From Bryobacter sp. (GTDB lineage: Bacteria > Acidobacteriota > Terriglobia > Bryobacterales > Bryobacteraceae), in NCBI GenBank assembly GCA_022843605.1, contig JALHNI010000003.1, positions 50,000-113,999 of the forward strand: a stretch of DNA of 64,000 nt, given 5' to 3'. Below are positions 1 to 8,354 of the stretch, one piece after another (positions within the stretch are counted from its first letter, which is position 1; every line of letters starts with the position of its first letter). Made by a program: the position numbers and the translations under genes. The notes beneath the pieces are model-generated. The model saw nothing but the letters and a program-made list of their open reading frames with translations. It was not told the origin of the DNA and ran no database searches.

Positions 1-1
1 T

Positions 2-817
2 GTCTTTTCAAGGCGGCCGGCCGGCTTGAAGCTGCCCGCCCTTGACGCTCTGCGCGACGAGGCCATTGCATTTCCTCAGGCCTTCAGTCCCTCGAACTCC
101 ACGGCGGACTCGATTCCGGCGCTGTTGGGCGATCTCTTTGAGCGCTCCCAAAGCGTTGGCATCCGTTCGGGCGTCGTCGGCTGGTTTTTGCCGTACTGCC
201 GGAAGTACGGGGCTTCACTGGCGGAATGCCGGTCCTGGCGGATGGACTTGCAGCGGAATAGCTACGCGCTGGGCCTGTTTGGCGCGGTGGGGAGCCAGTT
301 GCGTAGTCTCTTCGAGTCCAGCCTGTACTCGATTTTCGGCCAGTCCATCACGGTGGAGGCGCATGGGCGTACGGTACTGGAGATGGAGGCGGCGGCGGTG
401 GCGTTGGCCGGCCGGGGCGACCTGAATCTGGTGTTTCTGCATCTGCCGGTGCCGCATCCGCCCTATGTTTACAACCCGGTGCGCCGGGATCTAAGCGCGC
501 GAAATCAGGATGAGCGCGGCTATCTGGCGAACCTTGAGTTGGCTGACCGGATGCTGGGCAAGATCCGCGCGGGGCTGGAAGCGAGTGGGCTTTGGACGGG
601 AACGAACGTGCTGGTTTCGGGCGATCACGGCTTTCGCCAAGCCCGCCGCATTGGCTATTCGCTGGAGGACCGGCATGTGCCACTCCTCTGGAAACCCGCC
701 GGTGCCAAGCAGACGCGTGTGGTGAGCCAGCGCTTTGAAACGATCCAGACGGCCGGCCTGATTTCCCGGCTATTGGGTGGTGAGCCAGCGGAGAGCATGC
801 TCGCGGGGTATCCTTGA
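2..817 (+). CDS. Alkaline-phosphatase-superfamily (sulfatase-like) hydrolase, 5'-truncated by window edge
   Basis: The reading frame is open to the first base of the window, so the start lies upstream and only the C-terminal ~270 residues are present. The motif SNSTADSIPALL near the left edge and VSGDHGF further on resemble the nucleophile-following helix and the C-terminal metal-binding Asp-His pair of the alkaline phosphatase/sulfatase fold. The family hydrolyses or transfers phosphate or sulfate esters; membrane-anchored versions modify cell-surface lipids or glycans. The substrate cannot be told. The stop lies 13 bases before a GT2-like gene on the same strand, so the two probably form an operon concerned with surface polysaccharide or lipid decoration. 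The N-terminal metal ligands and nucleophile lie outside the window. Confidence 0.7.
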   Translation, partial: VFSRRPAGLKLPALDALRDEAIAFPQAFSPSNSTADSIPALLGDLFERSQSVGIRSGVVGWFLPYCRKYGASLAECRSWRMDLQRNSYALGLFGAVGSQLRSLFESSLYSIFGQSITVEAHGRTVLEMEAAAVALAGRGDLNLVFLHLPVPHPPYVYNPVRRDLSARNQDERGYLANLELADRMLGKIRAGLEASGLWTGTNVLVSGDHGFRQARRIGYSLEDRHVPLLWKPAGAKQTRVVSQRFETIQTAGLISRLLGGEPAESMLAGYP

Positions 818-830
818 GTTCGACCCCTGC

Positions 831-1715
831 ATGGCCAAGCCTGATCTTCACCCTAAGCCCGAATCCGTCCCGCTGCCCGAAACGGTACCCGTTCCGTTGC
901 GGGTCTCCGTCATCGTCATCGCCCACAATCAGGTGGGCGCGTTGCGCCAGTCGCTAGCGGCACTGGAGCGGTCCACGCCGCGCGAGATGCTGGAAGTGCT
1001 CGTTGTCGATGCCGGCAGCGACGATTCCACCCGCGACATTGAGACCGACTTTCCCGCCATCAAGCTGCTGCGTACGCCCAAGAATTTCGGCTGGACGAAA
1101 TCCGCCAACATTGGCACTCGCACCGCCAAGGGCGAGTTCCTGTTCTTTTTGCCTCCGGGCGTTGAAGTGCAAACCGACACGGTGGAGCGTTTAACGGCGC
1201 GGCTGGATGCCGAAAGCGACGTCACGGTCGTTTGCCCGGTGGAGCGCAACTCCTCCGGGGAAACGGTGGGGCGTTCGTTCCAACTGCCGTCTCCGGCTGA
1301 ACTCAGCGCGCGGGTGAGCGGCGGCCAGTGGCCGATGGCGAGCGGCCTTGAGTTTCCGGCCGGCGCGCCGATCATGATCCGACGCCAGGCGATCGTCCAG
1401 ATTAACTACCTGGACGAGAAGCGTTACGGGCAGTTTGGTGCGGACCTGGACCTCTTCTACCAGGTGAAGCGCGGCGGACGGCGAGTGGCGTTGGCTGACG
1501 ATGTCCCGGTGCTGGTGCGCGAACGGCCCACGGAACTGGCCCTGGGGACGGATCCGGTGGACATGGCCCACGGCGCGGCGACTTACACCGGCAAATGGTT
1601 CGGCTTCGGCGCTGGACTGGGCATGCGCGTGAAGCTGGCGCTGTCTCGATTGGGGAGCCTCGATCTCGGTGGCTTCGTCGGAGTGTTAAGCGGCTCAAAG
1701 ACCGATGGCCAATAG
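831..1715 (+). CDS. Glycosyltransferase family 2-like protein without a DxD motif
   Basis: The N-terminal half is a GT-A fold: a beta strand (VSVIVIAHNQ) is followed by the VVDAGSDDST nucleotide-binding segment typical of GT2 enzymes. The ATG at 831 is preferred to the GTG at 777 because it lies just after the upstream stop and avoids overlapping the preceding gene. At the place where GT2 enzymes carry the metal-binding DxD, this protein reads FFLPPGVEV, so the usual catalytic metal site is missing. The C-terminal part (FPAGAPIMIRRQ, and FGADLDLFYQVKR resembling the ED-xx-W/D-xx-L region) is otherwise family-like. It could be an inactive or metal-independent transferase. It lies 13 bases behind the sulfatase-like gene and meets the next gene tail to tail. 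Confidence 0.75.
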   Translation: MAKPDLHPKPESVPLPETVPVPLRVSVIVIAHNQVGALRQSLAALERSTPREMLEVLVVDAGSDDSTRDIETDFPAIKLLRTPKNFGWTKSANIGTRTAKGEFLFFLPPGVEVQTDTVERLTARLDAESDVTVVCPVERNSSGETVGRSFQLPSPAELSARVSGGQWPMASGLEFPAGAPIMIRRQAIVQINYLDEKRYGQFGADLDLFYQVKRGGRRVALADDVPVLVRERPTELALGTDPVDMAHGAATYTGKWFGFGAGLGMRVKLALSRLGSLDLGGFVGVLSGSKTDGQ

Positions 1716-4700
1716 CTAGCTGAGAGACTGGGCCGCGGCGCGGCCGGTGAAGAGCTCATAGTGCCGCTGGATCTGCTTTTTCACGCGGGCAATGCTCTCG
1801 CTCTTGATATCGCCGTAGCCGCGGACCTGATCCATCATGGCGAGCAGTTCGAGGATCGGCGCTTCGGTTTCGGGGCGCCAGAGTTCGGCGCATTCCTCCA
1901 CCCAGGCGCGGTACCAGATGATCAGTTCGCGTTCTTCGCGGCGGTGCTGAGCGTAGGCGAAGACGTCCAGCGGACCACCGCGCACGAACTTCAGCATGGC
2001 CAGCACACGCATCCAACCGGCGGCCCAGGGCCCCAGGTTGAGCTTCTTCTTCCAGCCCATCGCCCGCAGCACCGGAGGATGCAGTACGTAGCCGTGCCAT
2101 AGGGGATCGCTGAAGGTGCTCTCGATCTCGGCATTCAGTTCCGGGGCGGTGAGCAGGCGGGCGACTTCGTATTCGTCCTTGTAGGCCATCACCTTGTAGA
2201 GATAGCGGCCGACAACTTCTCGCATGCCTTCGGGCTGCGCTTCGACAAAGTCCTTCCAGAGCTGGGCGTAGGCCTTGCTTTGATAGGCGGTGAGTTTGGC
2301 GAAGTAGTCCACCGGGCCGTCGGTAGCTTTCTTCGGCTTGACGATTGCCTCGACGCGGGCGGCGTCCGTGTAGTAAAGCCGCCCCCACAGGAGGGCTTCG
2401 AGATTGCGCTCGGCTTCGACGCCATTCAACCGGATCGCCTGCTCGAGCGACTCGAGGGGGAGTGGCAGCAGGCCGGCCTGCCAGGCGGCGCCGAGGAGGA
2501 AGATATTGACGGCCAGATGGCTACTGAAGAGCGCTTCGGCAACGCGCGTCGCATCGAGGTAGACGTTGCGGTCCCGCCGCGTGACTTGGGCAACGGTATC
2601 GACATTCTGCTGCGGCCCCGGCATGGGGAGACGCTGGCGAATTGAGGATGCGGTCGGTACAACGTCGGTGTTGATGACGGCGACGGTGCGGGCGGGGTCG
2701 GCGCACTTCAGGTTGTCCGGGGCGACCACACCGAGGGAGTCGAAACCGAGGATCAGGTCGGCGTTGGCCGTGTTGATGCGGTTCGCGCCGGGCCATTCTT
2801 TGCGGCTGAGGGTGAGGTGTGACACGACGGCGCCGCCCTTCTGGGCGAGGCCAGTCTGGTCCAGGGTGGAGACGCAGAGGCCGTCCAGGGTGGCGGCGGT
2901 GGCCAGCAGCGCGTTGATGGTGATGACGCCAGTGCCGCCGATGCCGGGAGAGAGGATCCGGTAGCCGACGGGGCCGACCTTGGGCAGTTGTTTCGGCTCA
3001 GGAACATCGTCATGCGCCAATGCCGGTAGCTTGCGTACCGGGAGACCGGTGCCCGGCTTGACTTCCACCATGACAAACGACGGGCAATCACCCAGTGCGC
3101 AGGTGTAGTCCTTATTGCAGGACGACTGGTGGATGGTCATCTTCTCGCCCAACGGAGTCATCACCGGCTGCAGGCTCATGCAGTTGGATTGAGTGACGCA
3201 ATCGCCGCAGCCTTCGCAGACTTCGGGGTGGATGATGAGACGTTTGGTGGGTTCATCGGCCTTCCCGCGCGAGCGCGCACGGCGCTTTTCGGCAGCGCAC
3301 TCCTGGTCATAGATCATCACCGTGACGCCAGCGATCTTGGGCAGTTCGAGCATGGTGGCTTCGAACTCGATGCGATCGCGGACCTCGGCGATTTTGGCGA
3401 ACCGGCTGCGTTGCCCAGCGTAGAGCTTGGTGTCTTCCACCAGGACGACGATCTTCTTGACGCCTTCGGCGGCCAGTTTCTGGGTGAGTTCGGGCACCGG
3501 AAGGACGCCGGTGGCGGCCTGGCCACCGGTCATGGCGACGTGTCCGTTGTAGAGCAGCTTGAACGTGATGTGGACGTTCGCAGCGACGCAGGCCTGGATG
3601 GCGAGCGATCCGGAATGGAAGTAGGTGCCGTCGCCGAGGTTCTGGAAGATGTGTTCCCGGTGGCTGAAGAGGGACATGCCGACCCAGGGCACGCCTTCGC
3701 CGCCCATCTGCGTGGCATATTCATAGCCACGATTGGTTTCGGGCATCAGGATGCCCATGCCGTGGCAACCGGTGCCGCCGCCGGCGGCTTGGCCGGGCAT
3801 CAGCAGCGTTGAGCGGTTGTGGGGGCAGCCGGAGCAGAAATTCGGAAGACGCACCGGGGCGAGCGTGCCCGTGGCCGGGCGCTGCAACTCTTTCACGCGT
3901 TTCGCCAAGCCGGCCTGCGTGAGCACCCGTTCAAGGACGGTGGCGATGATATCCGGGTCGAGCTCGTTGTAGTTGGGGACCAGCGTGTCTCCGGCGCTAT
4001 CCACCTTGCCGATGACCTTGGGGCGGGTGGGGAAATCGTAGAGCGCGTCGCGAATCTGCGTTTCGAGGAAGGCGCGTTTCTCTTCGATCACCAGGATGGT
4101 TTCGAGGCCTTCGGCGAACTCTTCGGTGAAGGTTTTCTCGAGCGGAAAGGTCATGCCGTACTTCGCAATGCGGATACCGAGCGCATCGAGCTGGGCGGCG
4201 ATGCCGGCGTCGGAGAGCGCCTGCATGAGGTCGTAGTAGGCTTTACCGGCGGTGGCGATGCCGAGCTTGGCGCGCGGAGCGCCTTCCAGGCGGTTGAGAC
4301 CGTTGCGGGCGGCGAAGCGTCGAGCGGCCTCAAGGCGGGGCCCGAAGGCTTCCTGCTCGGCGGCGATGGTCCAGGGGGCGAGCATGCGCGTCTCGCTCTT
4401 TTTTTGATAGCTGTCGGGGACGACAAAGTCGTGCCGGTCGAGATCGAGGTTGACGGTGGCACCGCCGTCGCAGACGTTGGTGACCAGCTTGAGGCCGACC
4501 CAGGAGCCGGAATAGCGGGACATGGCGAGGCCAGCGAGGCCGAGGTCGAGGATCTCTTGCGGATTGCCGGGCACCAGGACGGGCATGGCCCAGTTCATCA
4601 GGCTGAAGTCGCTTTGATGCGGGATGGTTGAGCTTTTCGAGGCGTGGTCGTCACCGGCGAGGACAAGGGCGCAGCCCAGTTTGCTGGTGCCCGCCAGATT

Positions 4701-5150
4701 GGCGTGCCGGAAGATGTCGCCGCTGCGGTCGACGCCGGGGCCCTTGCCGTACCAGATTCCGGCGACGCCGTCGACGCGGGCGGGCCCCATGGTTTCGAGA
4801 ATCTGGGAGCCGTAGATGGCGGTGGCGCCGAGGTCTTCATTGACGGCGGGCCAATGGTGAATTTCGTGCTGCGCGAGCAGCTTCTTTTCCTTGGCGAGGG
4901 CGAGGTCGTAGCCGCCGAGGGGTGAGCCTTCGTAGCCCGAGATGAGGGCTCCGGTGTTGCGGCCGGCGCGACGGTCGAGACGCATTTGGTCGAGGGGCAG
5001 GCGCACGAGCGCTTGAATGCCGGTGAGATAAGCTTTCCCCTCGGTCCGTGTGTATTTGTCGCTTAGCTCCAAGTTTCCATCATCGTACCATTCAGGTTCC
5101 GGGTGACTTTCCTGGCGCTCTGTAGCGGACCGCGGATGGTGGAGATACAA
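1716..5150 (-). CDS. Indolepyruvate:ferredoxin oxidoreductase, fused alpha-beta (IorA/IorB-type)
   Basis: This 1144-residue protein combines the parts of a 2-oxoacid:ferredoxin oxidoreductase in one chain. There is an N-terminal pyrimidine-binding TPP domain (YLTGIQALVRLPL, ISGYEGSPLGGYD), a central TPP/Mg domain (FCSGCPHNRSTLL, GTGCHGMGIL), a 4Fe-4S ligand cluster (CEGCGDC and CALGDC, around residues 640-690) and a gamma-type domain (GIGGTGVITINALLA) with a long C-terminal extension. The family decarboxylates aryl- or branched 2-oxoacids from amino-acid breakdown, passing electrons to ferredoxin and making acyl-CoA. The track start is a TTG at 5150. A second TTG at 5072, just before the conserved ELSDKYTRTEGK, is also likely and would leave room for a divergent promoter. 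The gene is divergent from the LarA-like gene, with which it would overlap by one base if started at 5150. Confidence 0.9.
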   Translation of the reverse strand: MYLHHPRSATERQESHPEPEWYDDGNLELSDKYTRTEGKAYLTGIQALVRLPLDQMRLDRRAGRNTGALISGYEGSPLGGYDLALAKEKKLLAQHEIHHWPAVNEDLGATAIYGSQILETMGPARVDGVAGIWYGKGPGVDRSGDIFRHANLAGTSKLGCALVLAGDDHASKSSTIPHQSDFSLMNWAMPVLVPGNPQEILDLGLAGLAMSRYSGSWVGLKLVTNVCDGGATVNLDLDRHDFVVPDSYQKKSETRMLAPWTIAAEQEAFGPRLEAARRFAARNGLNRLEGAPRAKLGIATAGKAYYDLMQALSDAGIAAQLDALGIRIAKYGMTFPLEKTFTEEFAEGLETILVIEEKRAFLETQIRDALYDFPTRPKVIGKVDSAGDTLVPNYNELDPDIIATVLERVLTQAGLAKRVKELQRPATGTLAPVRLPNFCSGCPHNRSTLLMPGQAAGGGTGCHGMGILMPETNRGYEYATQMGGEGVPWVGMSLFSHREHIFQNLGDGTYFHSGSLAIQACVAANVHITFKLLYNGHVAMTGGQAATGVLPVPELTQKLAAEGVKKIVVLVEDTKLYAGQRSRFAKIAEVRDRIEFEATMLELPKIAGVTVMIYDQECAAEKRRARSRGKADEPTKRLIIHPEVCEGCGDCVTQSNCMSLQPVMTPLGEKMTIHQSSCNKDYTCALGDCPSFVMVEVKPGTGLPVRKLPALAHDDVPEPKQLPKVGPVGYRILSPGIGGTGVITINALLATAATLDGLCVSTLDQTGLAQKGGAVVSHLTLSRKEWPGANRINTANADLILGFDSLGVVAPDNLKCADPARTVAVINTDVVPTASSIRQRLPMPGPQQNVDTVAQVTRRDRNVYLDATRVAEALFSSHLAVNIFLLGAAWQAGLLPLPLESLEQAIRLNGVEAERNLEALLWGRLYYTDAARVEAIVKPKKATDGPVDYFAKLTAYQSKAYAQLWKDFVEAQPEGMREVVGRYLYKVMAYKDEYEVARLLTAPELNAEIESTFSDPLWHGYVLHPPVLRAMGWKKKLNLGPWAAGWMRVLAMLKFVRGGPLDVFAYAQHRREERELIIWYRAWVEECAELWRPETEAPILELLAMMDQVRGYGDIKSESIARVKKQIQRHYELFTGRAAAQSLS

Positions 5151-6451
5151 TGACGGCGATGGCTTTACCGCGTACCGTCCTGGTTAAACAACATTTCCCC
5201 GATCGCCGCATTGTGGATATCCCCGCTGAGGTGCAGCGGGAGCTTTCCGGTTCTTCGCTGGGGGCCAGCTTGAAGCCTGGGGCGCGCATCGCGATCGGGG
5301 TGGGCAGCCGCGGCATCTCGAACATTTCGACGATCGTGCGAGCGGTGGTCGACTACTGGAAGTCGCGCGGGATGAACCCGTTTATCTTCCCGGCCATGGG
5401 CAGCCACGGCGCCGCGACGGCCGAAGGGCAAGCGGACGTGCTGGCCCACTACGGCATTCACGAAGCGACGATGGGCGTGCCGGTGATCTCGCACCTGGAT
5501 GTGGTGAGCGTCGGCAAGACCGCCGACGGCATTGAATCCTTCCTCGACAAGAATGCCTTCGAAAGCGACGGCGTGATGTTGATCGGCCGGGTGAAATGGC
5601 ACACGGACTTTGCGGGCGCGATTGAGAGCGGCCTGTTCAAGATGATGGCCATCGGGCTGGGCAAGTTTGCCGGCGCGCAGAACTATCACACGCATGCCTT
5701 CAAGAAAGGCCTGGATCATGTGATCCGCGCGGTTGGCCGGCAGGTGCTGTCTTCAGGCCGAATCCTGGGCGGGTTGGCGATTCTGGAAGATGCGTATCAC
5801 AACACCGCCAAGCTGGAAGCCGTGCCGACGACGAACATGGAGAGCCGCGAGGAAGAGTTGCTGGCTCTGGTGAAGAGCTGGATGGCGCATGTGCCCTGCG
5901 ACCTCGACATTTTGATTCTCGACGAGATCGGCAAGAACATTTCGGGCGCGGGCATGGACACGAAGGTCGCCAACCGTTCGGTGCAGGGGGCCTATAATCC
6001 GTGGCCGAATACGCCGCATTTTCAGCGCATCTTTGTGCGCGACGTTTCGGACAACACATATGGCAACGCGGTGGGCCTCGGCATGGCGGACGTTCTGAAC
6101 AGCCGGATGTTGCCCAAGATTGATTGGACTCCGACGCGGATTAATTCGCTGACGGCATCGACGCCCGCGGCGATCCGAACTCCAGTGAATTTCCCGACCG
6201 ACGTGGAGTGCCTGGAACGCATGATGCCGACGGTGGGTAAGCACGATCTGTCGGAAGTGACGATCGGGCGCATCCGGAATACCTTGGAACTCGGGTTGGT
6301 GGAGCTTTCGGAGAACCTGCTGCCGGTGATTGCCGGGCGCAAGGAGATCGAAGTGATGACCGAGCCGCGGCCGATGGACCTGGATGCCGAGGGGAACTTT
6401 CGGTCGAAGTTGTCGCCGGCGCATTTGGGTGAACCGGTGGCGAGTCACTAA
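5150..6451 (+). CDS. LarA-like (lactate racemase N-terminal, DUF2088) protein
   Basis: This 433-residue protein matches the N-terminal domain family of nickel-pincer lactate racemase LarA. It has an Asp/Arg/Gly-rich nucleotide-fold start (GARIAIGVGSRGISN), the PFIFPAMGSHGAAT segment and KWHTDFAGAIESGLFKM. LarA enzymes racemise or epimerise 2-hydroxyacids with a nickel-pincer cofactor; distant members may do something else. The PAMGSHG segment is the counterpart of the LarA His-rich region (ggtpgHpP), and the C-terminal LarA half is not obvious, so I would not claim lactate racemization. ATG at 5150 is followed by a second ATG (5159). A strong hairpin terminator follows at 6475. The 2-oxoacid oxidoreductase across the divergent promoter suggests shared 2-oxo/2-hydroxyacid metabolism (inference). 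Confidence 0.75.
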   Translation: MTAMALPRTVLVKQHFPDRRIVDIPAEVQRELSGSSLGASLKPGARIAIGVGSRGISNISTIVRAVVDYWKSRGMNPFIFPAMGSHGAATAEGQADVLAHYGIHEATMGVPVISHLDVVSVGKTADGIESFLDKNAFESDGVMLIGRVKWHTDFAGAIESGLFKMMAIGLGKFAGAQNYHTHAFKKGLDHVIRAVGRQVLSSGRILGGLAILEDAYHNTAKLEAVPTTNMESREEELLALVKSWMAHVPCDLDILILDEIGKNISGAGMDTKVANRSVQGAYNPWPNTPHFQRIFVRDVSDNTYGNAVGLGMADVLNSRMLPKIDWTPTRINSLTASTPAAIRTPVNFPTDVECLERMMPTVGKHDLSEVTIGRIRNTLELGLVELSENLLPVIAGRKEIEVMTEPRPMDLDAEGNFRSKLSPAHLGEPVASH

Positions 6452-6474
6452 GTCCTTTCTTTCGTGTTTGATGA

Positions 6475-6514
6475 CGGGAGCCGCGACGTGGGCCGTGGCT
6501 CCCGTTTCTCTTTT
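6475..6514 (+). terminator. Rho-independent terminator after the LarA-like gene
   Basis: A hairpin with stem CGGGAGCC / GGCTCCCG and a loop of about 14 bases is followed by TTTCTCTTTT. It starts 24 bases after the stop codon of the LarA-like gene, where an intrinsic terminator would be expected. Confidence 0.85.
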
Positions 6515-6738
6515 CGGATCAACCCTCGTTTCGAGGGGCTACGGAGCGAAGCCAATTTTCAGCGATTACGACCGTTGCCCGGTGGTTCGCCCTTCTTTCA
6601 GAATCGCAGGTGGGGGCAAGTTTGGGGGTGACTTTTAGCCCGTGGGTGGGAGGGAAGTGGTTGAGCGGGTGAGGGTTGGCAATATTTTCAGTTTTGGTGA
6701 CCGGGGGAGTTGGGGGGCCGGTGGACTAGTATGGACTG
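6515..6738. other. Intergenic region upstream of the GT8 gene
   Basis: No gene was seen in this stretch. It holds a short perfect hairpin, CCCTCG-ttt-CGAGGG (6523-6537), and a G-rich tract from about 6610 to 6725. No convincing -35/-10 pair was found, although the AT-rich patch ggcaatattttcagttttgg near 6680 is the likeliest promoter area for the following gene. Confidence 0.4.
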
Positions 6739-7713
6739 ATGGCTGGTACCGGTCGCATCGAGATTGTCACCTTGGCGGATGAGCGCTACGCGTTGCCGCT
6801 GGCGGCGATGGTGCGGAGTGTTCTGGATCAATTGGCGCCGGAACGGCGGGTGCGGATCACGGTGATCGACGGGGGGATCAGCGAGAGCATAAAACGGGAG
6901 TTGGAGCGTTCGTGGAGTAGTTCCGCGGCTTGGCCGCGTTGCCGGGTTGAGTGGAAGGCGCCGGACTACGGGGACGAGGCGGAGATTCCGGTGTGGGGCC
7001 GGGTTCCGAAGATCACCTACGCGCGGATTCACCTTTCGGCCTATTTACCGGAGGCAGCGCGGGTGATTCTGCTGGATTCCGATGTCCTGGCTCTGACCTG
7101 CGTGGGACGCCTCTGGGATACGCCCCTCAAGGGGGCCGTCGCCGGCGCGACAGTTGACCCGTTCGTGCCTTTCGTATCGTCACGCGACGGTTTGGCTCGG
7201 TACGAGGAGTTGGGATTGCCCTCCGATGCGCCTTATCTGAACGCCGGGGTGATGCTGGTGGATCTCGACCGTTGGCGGCGGGAGGAGATTGCGCGCAAGG
7301 CTTTCGCCTACATCCGGAAAAACTGGCAGGTGACCCGATGGTATGACCAGGATGCGCTGAACGCAGTGCTGGCGGGGCGCTGGCGGGAGTTGGACGGCCG
7401 CTGGCAAGCCCAGCCGAGGGCGGCCGATCTTTCGATGGCGGGGGTAGCGGCGAGTGAGCAGCCTTGGATCGTGCATTTTTCAGGTCGGCTGAAACCCTGG
7501 GTCTATGAAGTGGGGTCGGTTGCGGACCGGGAGTTTTTCGCAGTGCTCGACCGGACGGCGTGGAGCGGTTGGCGGCCTTCGAGATCCGCGAGAACGAGGC
7601 TAACCGCTTTGTATGCGCGCCGGTTGCGTCCTCTGCTTTATCCTCTGGAGGTGCGGGCCCTGGGCTATTTGGACCGTTATCACCGTTGGCGGTTGACGCC
7701 CAAGGCCGGGTAG
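6739..7713 (+). CDS. Glycosyltransferase family 8 protein
   Basis: This is a GT8-type retaining glycosyltransferase (LgtC/glycogenin-like, GT-A fold), which transfers a sugar from a nucleotide sugar. Visible features are the N-terminal IEIVTLADERYALPLAAM strand-helix, the metal-binding DSD (VILLDSDVLAL, about residue 115), the YLNAGVMLVDLDRWR motif that is almost diagnostic of GT8, and YDQDALNAVLAGRW. The downstream HFSGRLKPW corresponds to the conserved H-F-x-G-x-x-K-P-W that binds the donor phosphate. At 324 residues the length is normal. It stands alone, with intergenic DNA on both sides, so neither its acceptor nor its pathway is indicated. It may serve lipopolysaccharide or another surface glycan, like the GT2-like gene at the left edge. 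Confidence 0.88.
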   Translation: MAGTGRIEIVTLADERYALPLAAMVRSVLDQLAPERRVRITVIDGGISESIKRELERSWSSSAAWPRCRVEWKAPDYGDEAEIPVWGRVPKITYARIHLSAYLPEAARVILLDSDVLALTCVGRLWDTPLKGAVAGATVDPFVPFVSSRDGLARYEELGLPSDAPYLNAGVMLVDLDRWRREEIARKAFAYIRKNWQVTRWYDQDALNAVLAGRWRELDGRWQAQPRAADLSMAGVAASEQPWIVHFSGRLKPWVYEVGSVADREFFAVLDRTAWSGWRPSRSARTRLTALYARRLRPLLYPLEVRALGYLDRYHRWRLTPKAG

Positions 7714-8036
7714 TAACCGGCGGCATAACAAACTTGGGCCTGGACATGGGGATCGCGTGGGTAGGGAATCGCGGCGGGAGGCAAAGAAAACCCTCCCTAA
7801 GGGTCGTGGTTCAATTGCTGAAGCATGGTCGTAAGCGGACCAAGAAACTTCGAACCGAACCCCGACCTTTAGGGAGGGCGGGAAGGGACTACAGAGGGCA
7901 TCGCGGGCCCCGAGTGGCGAACTGTTGAGGCTGGCCGCGCTCCTTGGGGGAGCGTTTCAGGCGAGCCGGTTGCCAAATTACCCTTCGGTGAGGGCCCGCG
8001 GATTGGGCTTCAAACGGTGGGTGAGGGAGGGGGAGC
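7714..8036. other. Intergenic region containing an inverted-repeat element
   Basis: No protein gene is supported in these 323 bases between the GT8 gene and the convergent pilin gene. The track ORFs here have no recognisable composition. The region holds the inverted repeat listed separately at 7791-7878 and a small hairpin CGCTCC-ttggg-GGAGCG followed by TTTC near 7939-7958, which may act as a weak terminator. Confidence 0.5.
7791..7878. repeat. Long imperfect inverted repeat, REP/REPIN-like
   Basis: The left arm CCCTCCCTAAGGGTCGTGGTTC (7791-7812, 22 bases) pairs with the right arm at 7857-7878, whose reverse complement is CCCTCCCTAAAGGTCGGGGTTC. That is 20 of 22 matches. The 44-base middle contains a further small hairpin, TGGTC-gtaagcg-GACCA. 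Two oppositely oriented copies of a short palindrome-rich unit in an intergenic space is the layout of a REPIN, and a RAYT-type transposase gene lies at 41.3 kb in this window. Whether this unit recurs across the genome cannot be seen here. Confidence 0.6.
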
Positions 8037-8219
8037 TTAGGAACCCGAACCGATTGAAGCCGCGAAGAGGAAGTAGTGGCTGACGTTGCCGGCCAGTTGA
8101 CTGGCTTGCGCCACGAGCTCTGGCATGATCGCTCCGGCGGCCATGGCGATGACACCCGCCATCAGACCGTACTCGACCAGATCGACCTTGATTTCACCCT
8201 GAGCCTGTTTGTTTTTCAT
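8037..8219 (-). CDS. Flp/Fap-family type IVb pilin-like small protein
   Basis: This 60-residue protein has the hallmarks of a Flp pilin: a short charged N-terminus (MKNKQAQGEIKV), the conserved E-Y pair in LVEYGLMAGVIAMAAGAIM, one hydrophobic helix, and a short polar tail rich in Gly and Ser. In Flp/Tad systems the leader is cut by a TadV-type prepilin peptidase and the subunit is assembled into thin adhesive pili. Here the usual G-x-x-x-x-E-Y cleavage context is GEIKVDLVEY, with the glycine two residues further from the Glu than in classical Flp (GLIEYALI), so processing is uncertain. No other tad/cpa gene lies nearby, so this is an orphan pilin gene. A strong Shine-Dalgarno lies upstream at 8232-8239. 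Confidence 0.7.
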   Translation of the reverse strand: MKNKQAQGEIKVDLVEYGLMAGVIAMAAGAIMPELVAQASQLAGNVSHYFLFAASIGSGS

Positions 8220-8231
8220 TAGGATCTACCG

Positions 8232-8239
8232 TCCTCCTT
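8232..8239 (-). promoter_or_regulatory. Strong Shine-Dalgarno of the Flp-like gene
   Basis: On the minus strand, AAGGAGGA precedes the ATG of the pilin-like gene by about 12 bases. It is the longest anti-SD match noticed near a start in this window, which fits a structural protein made in quantity. The spacing is a little longer than ideal. Confidence 0.55.
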
Positions 8240-8354
8240 GATTGAATACTACGCCTAGGTAGTGGAGGATTGAAAGTCGAAATGGCACCTAGAGAAGGCC
8301 TACCTCTCGGCCCTATGGTCTGGGTAGGATACCGGAGCCCCGGCCTCGTTGGTA

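Noticed and set aside
777-830. Upstream start of the GT2-like gene at 777
   Set aside because: This GTG start would overlap the preceding gene by 41 bases and add an atypical 18-residue stretch; ATG 831 is just after the upstream stop.
7791-7878. CRISPR repeat
   Set aside because: Only two oppositely oriented copies occur, with one spacer-length gap and no array, so this is not a CRISPR.
7560-7928. 122-residue plus-strand ORF overlapping the end of the GT8 gene
   Set aside because: It reads through the inverted repeat at 7791-7878 and has no family features. It is an artefact of overlapping frames.
8282-8300. TGGCAC near the pilin gene as a sigma-54 -24 box
   Set aside because: The expected TTGC element at the -12 position five bases further is absent, and the orientation does not match the minus-strand gene.
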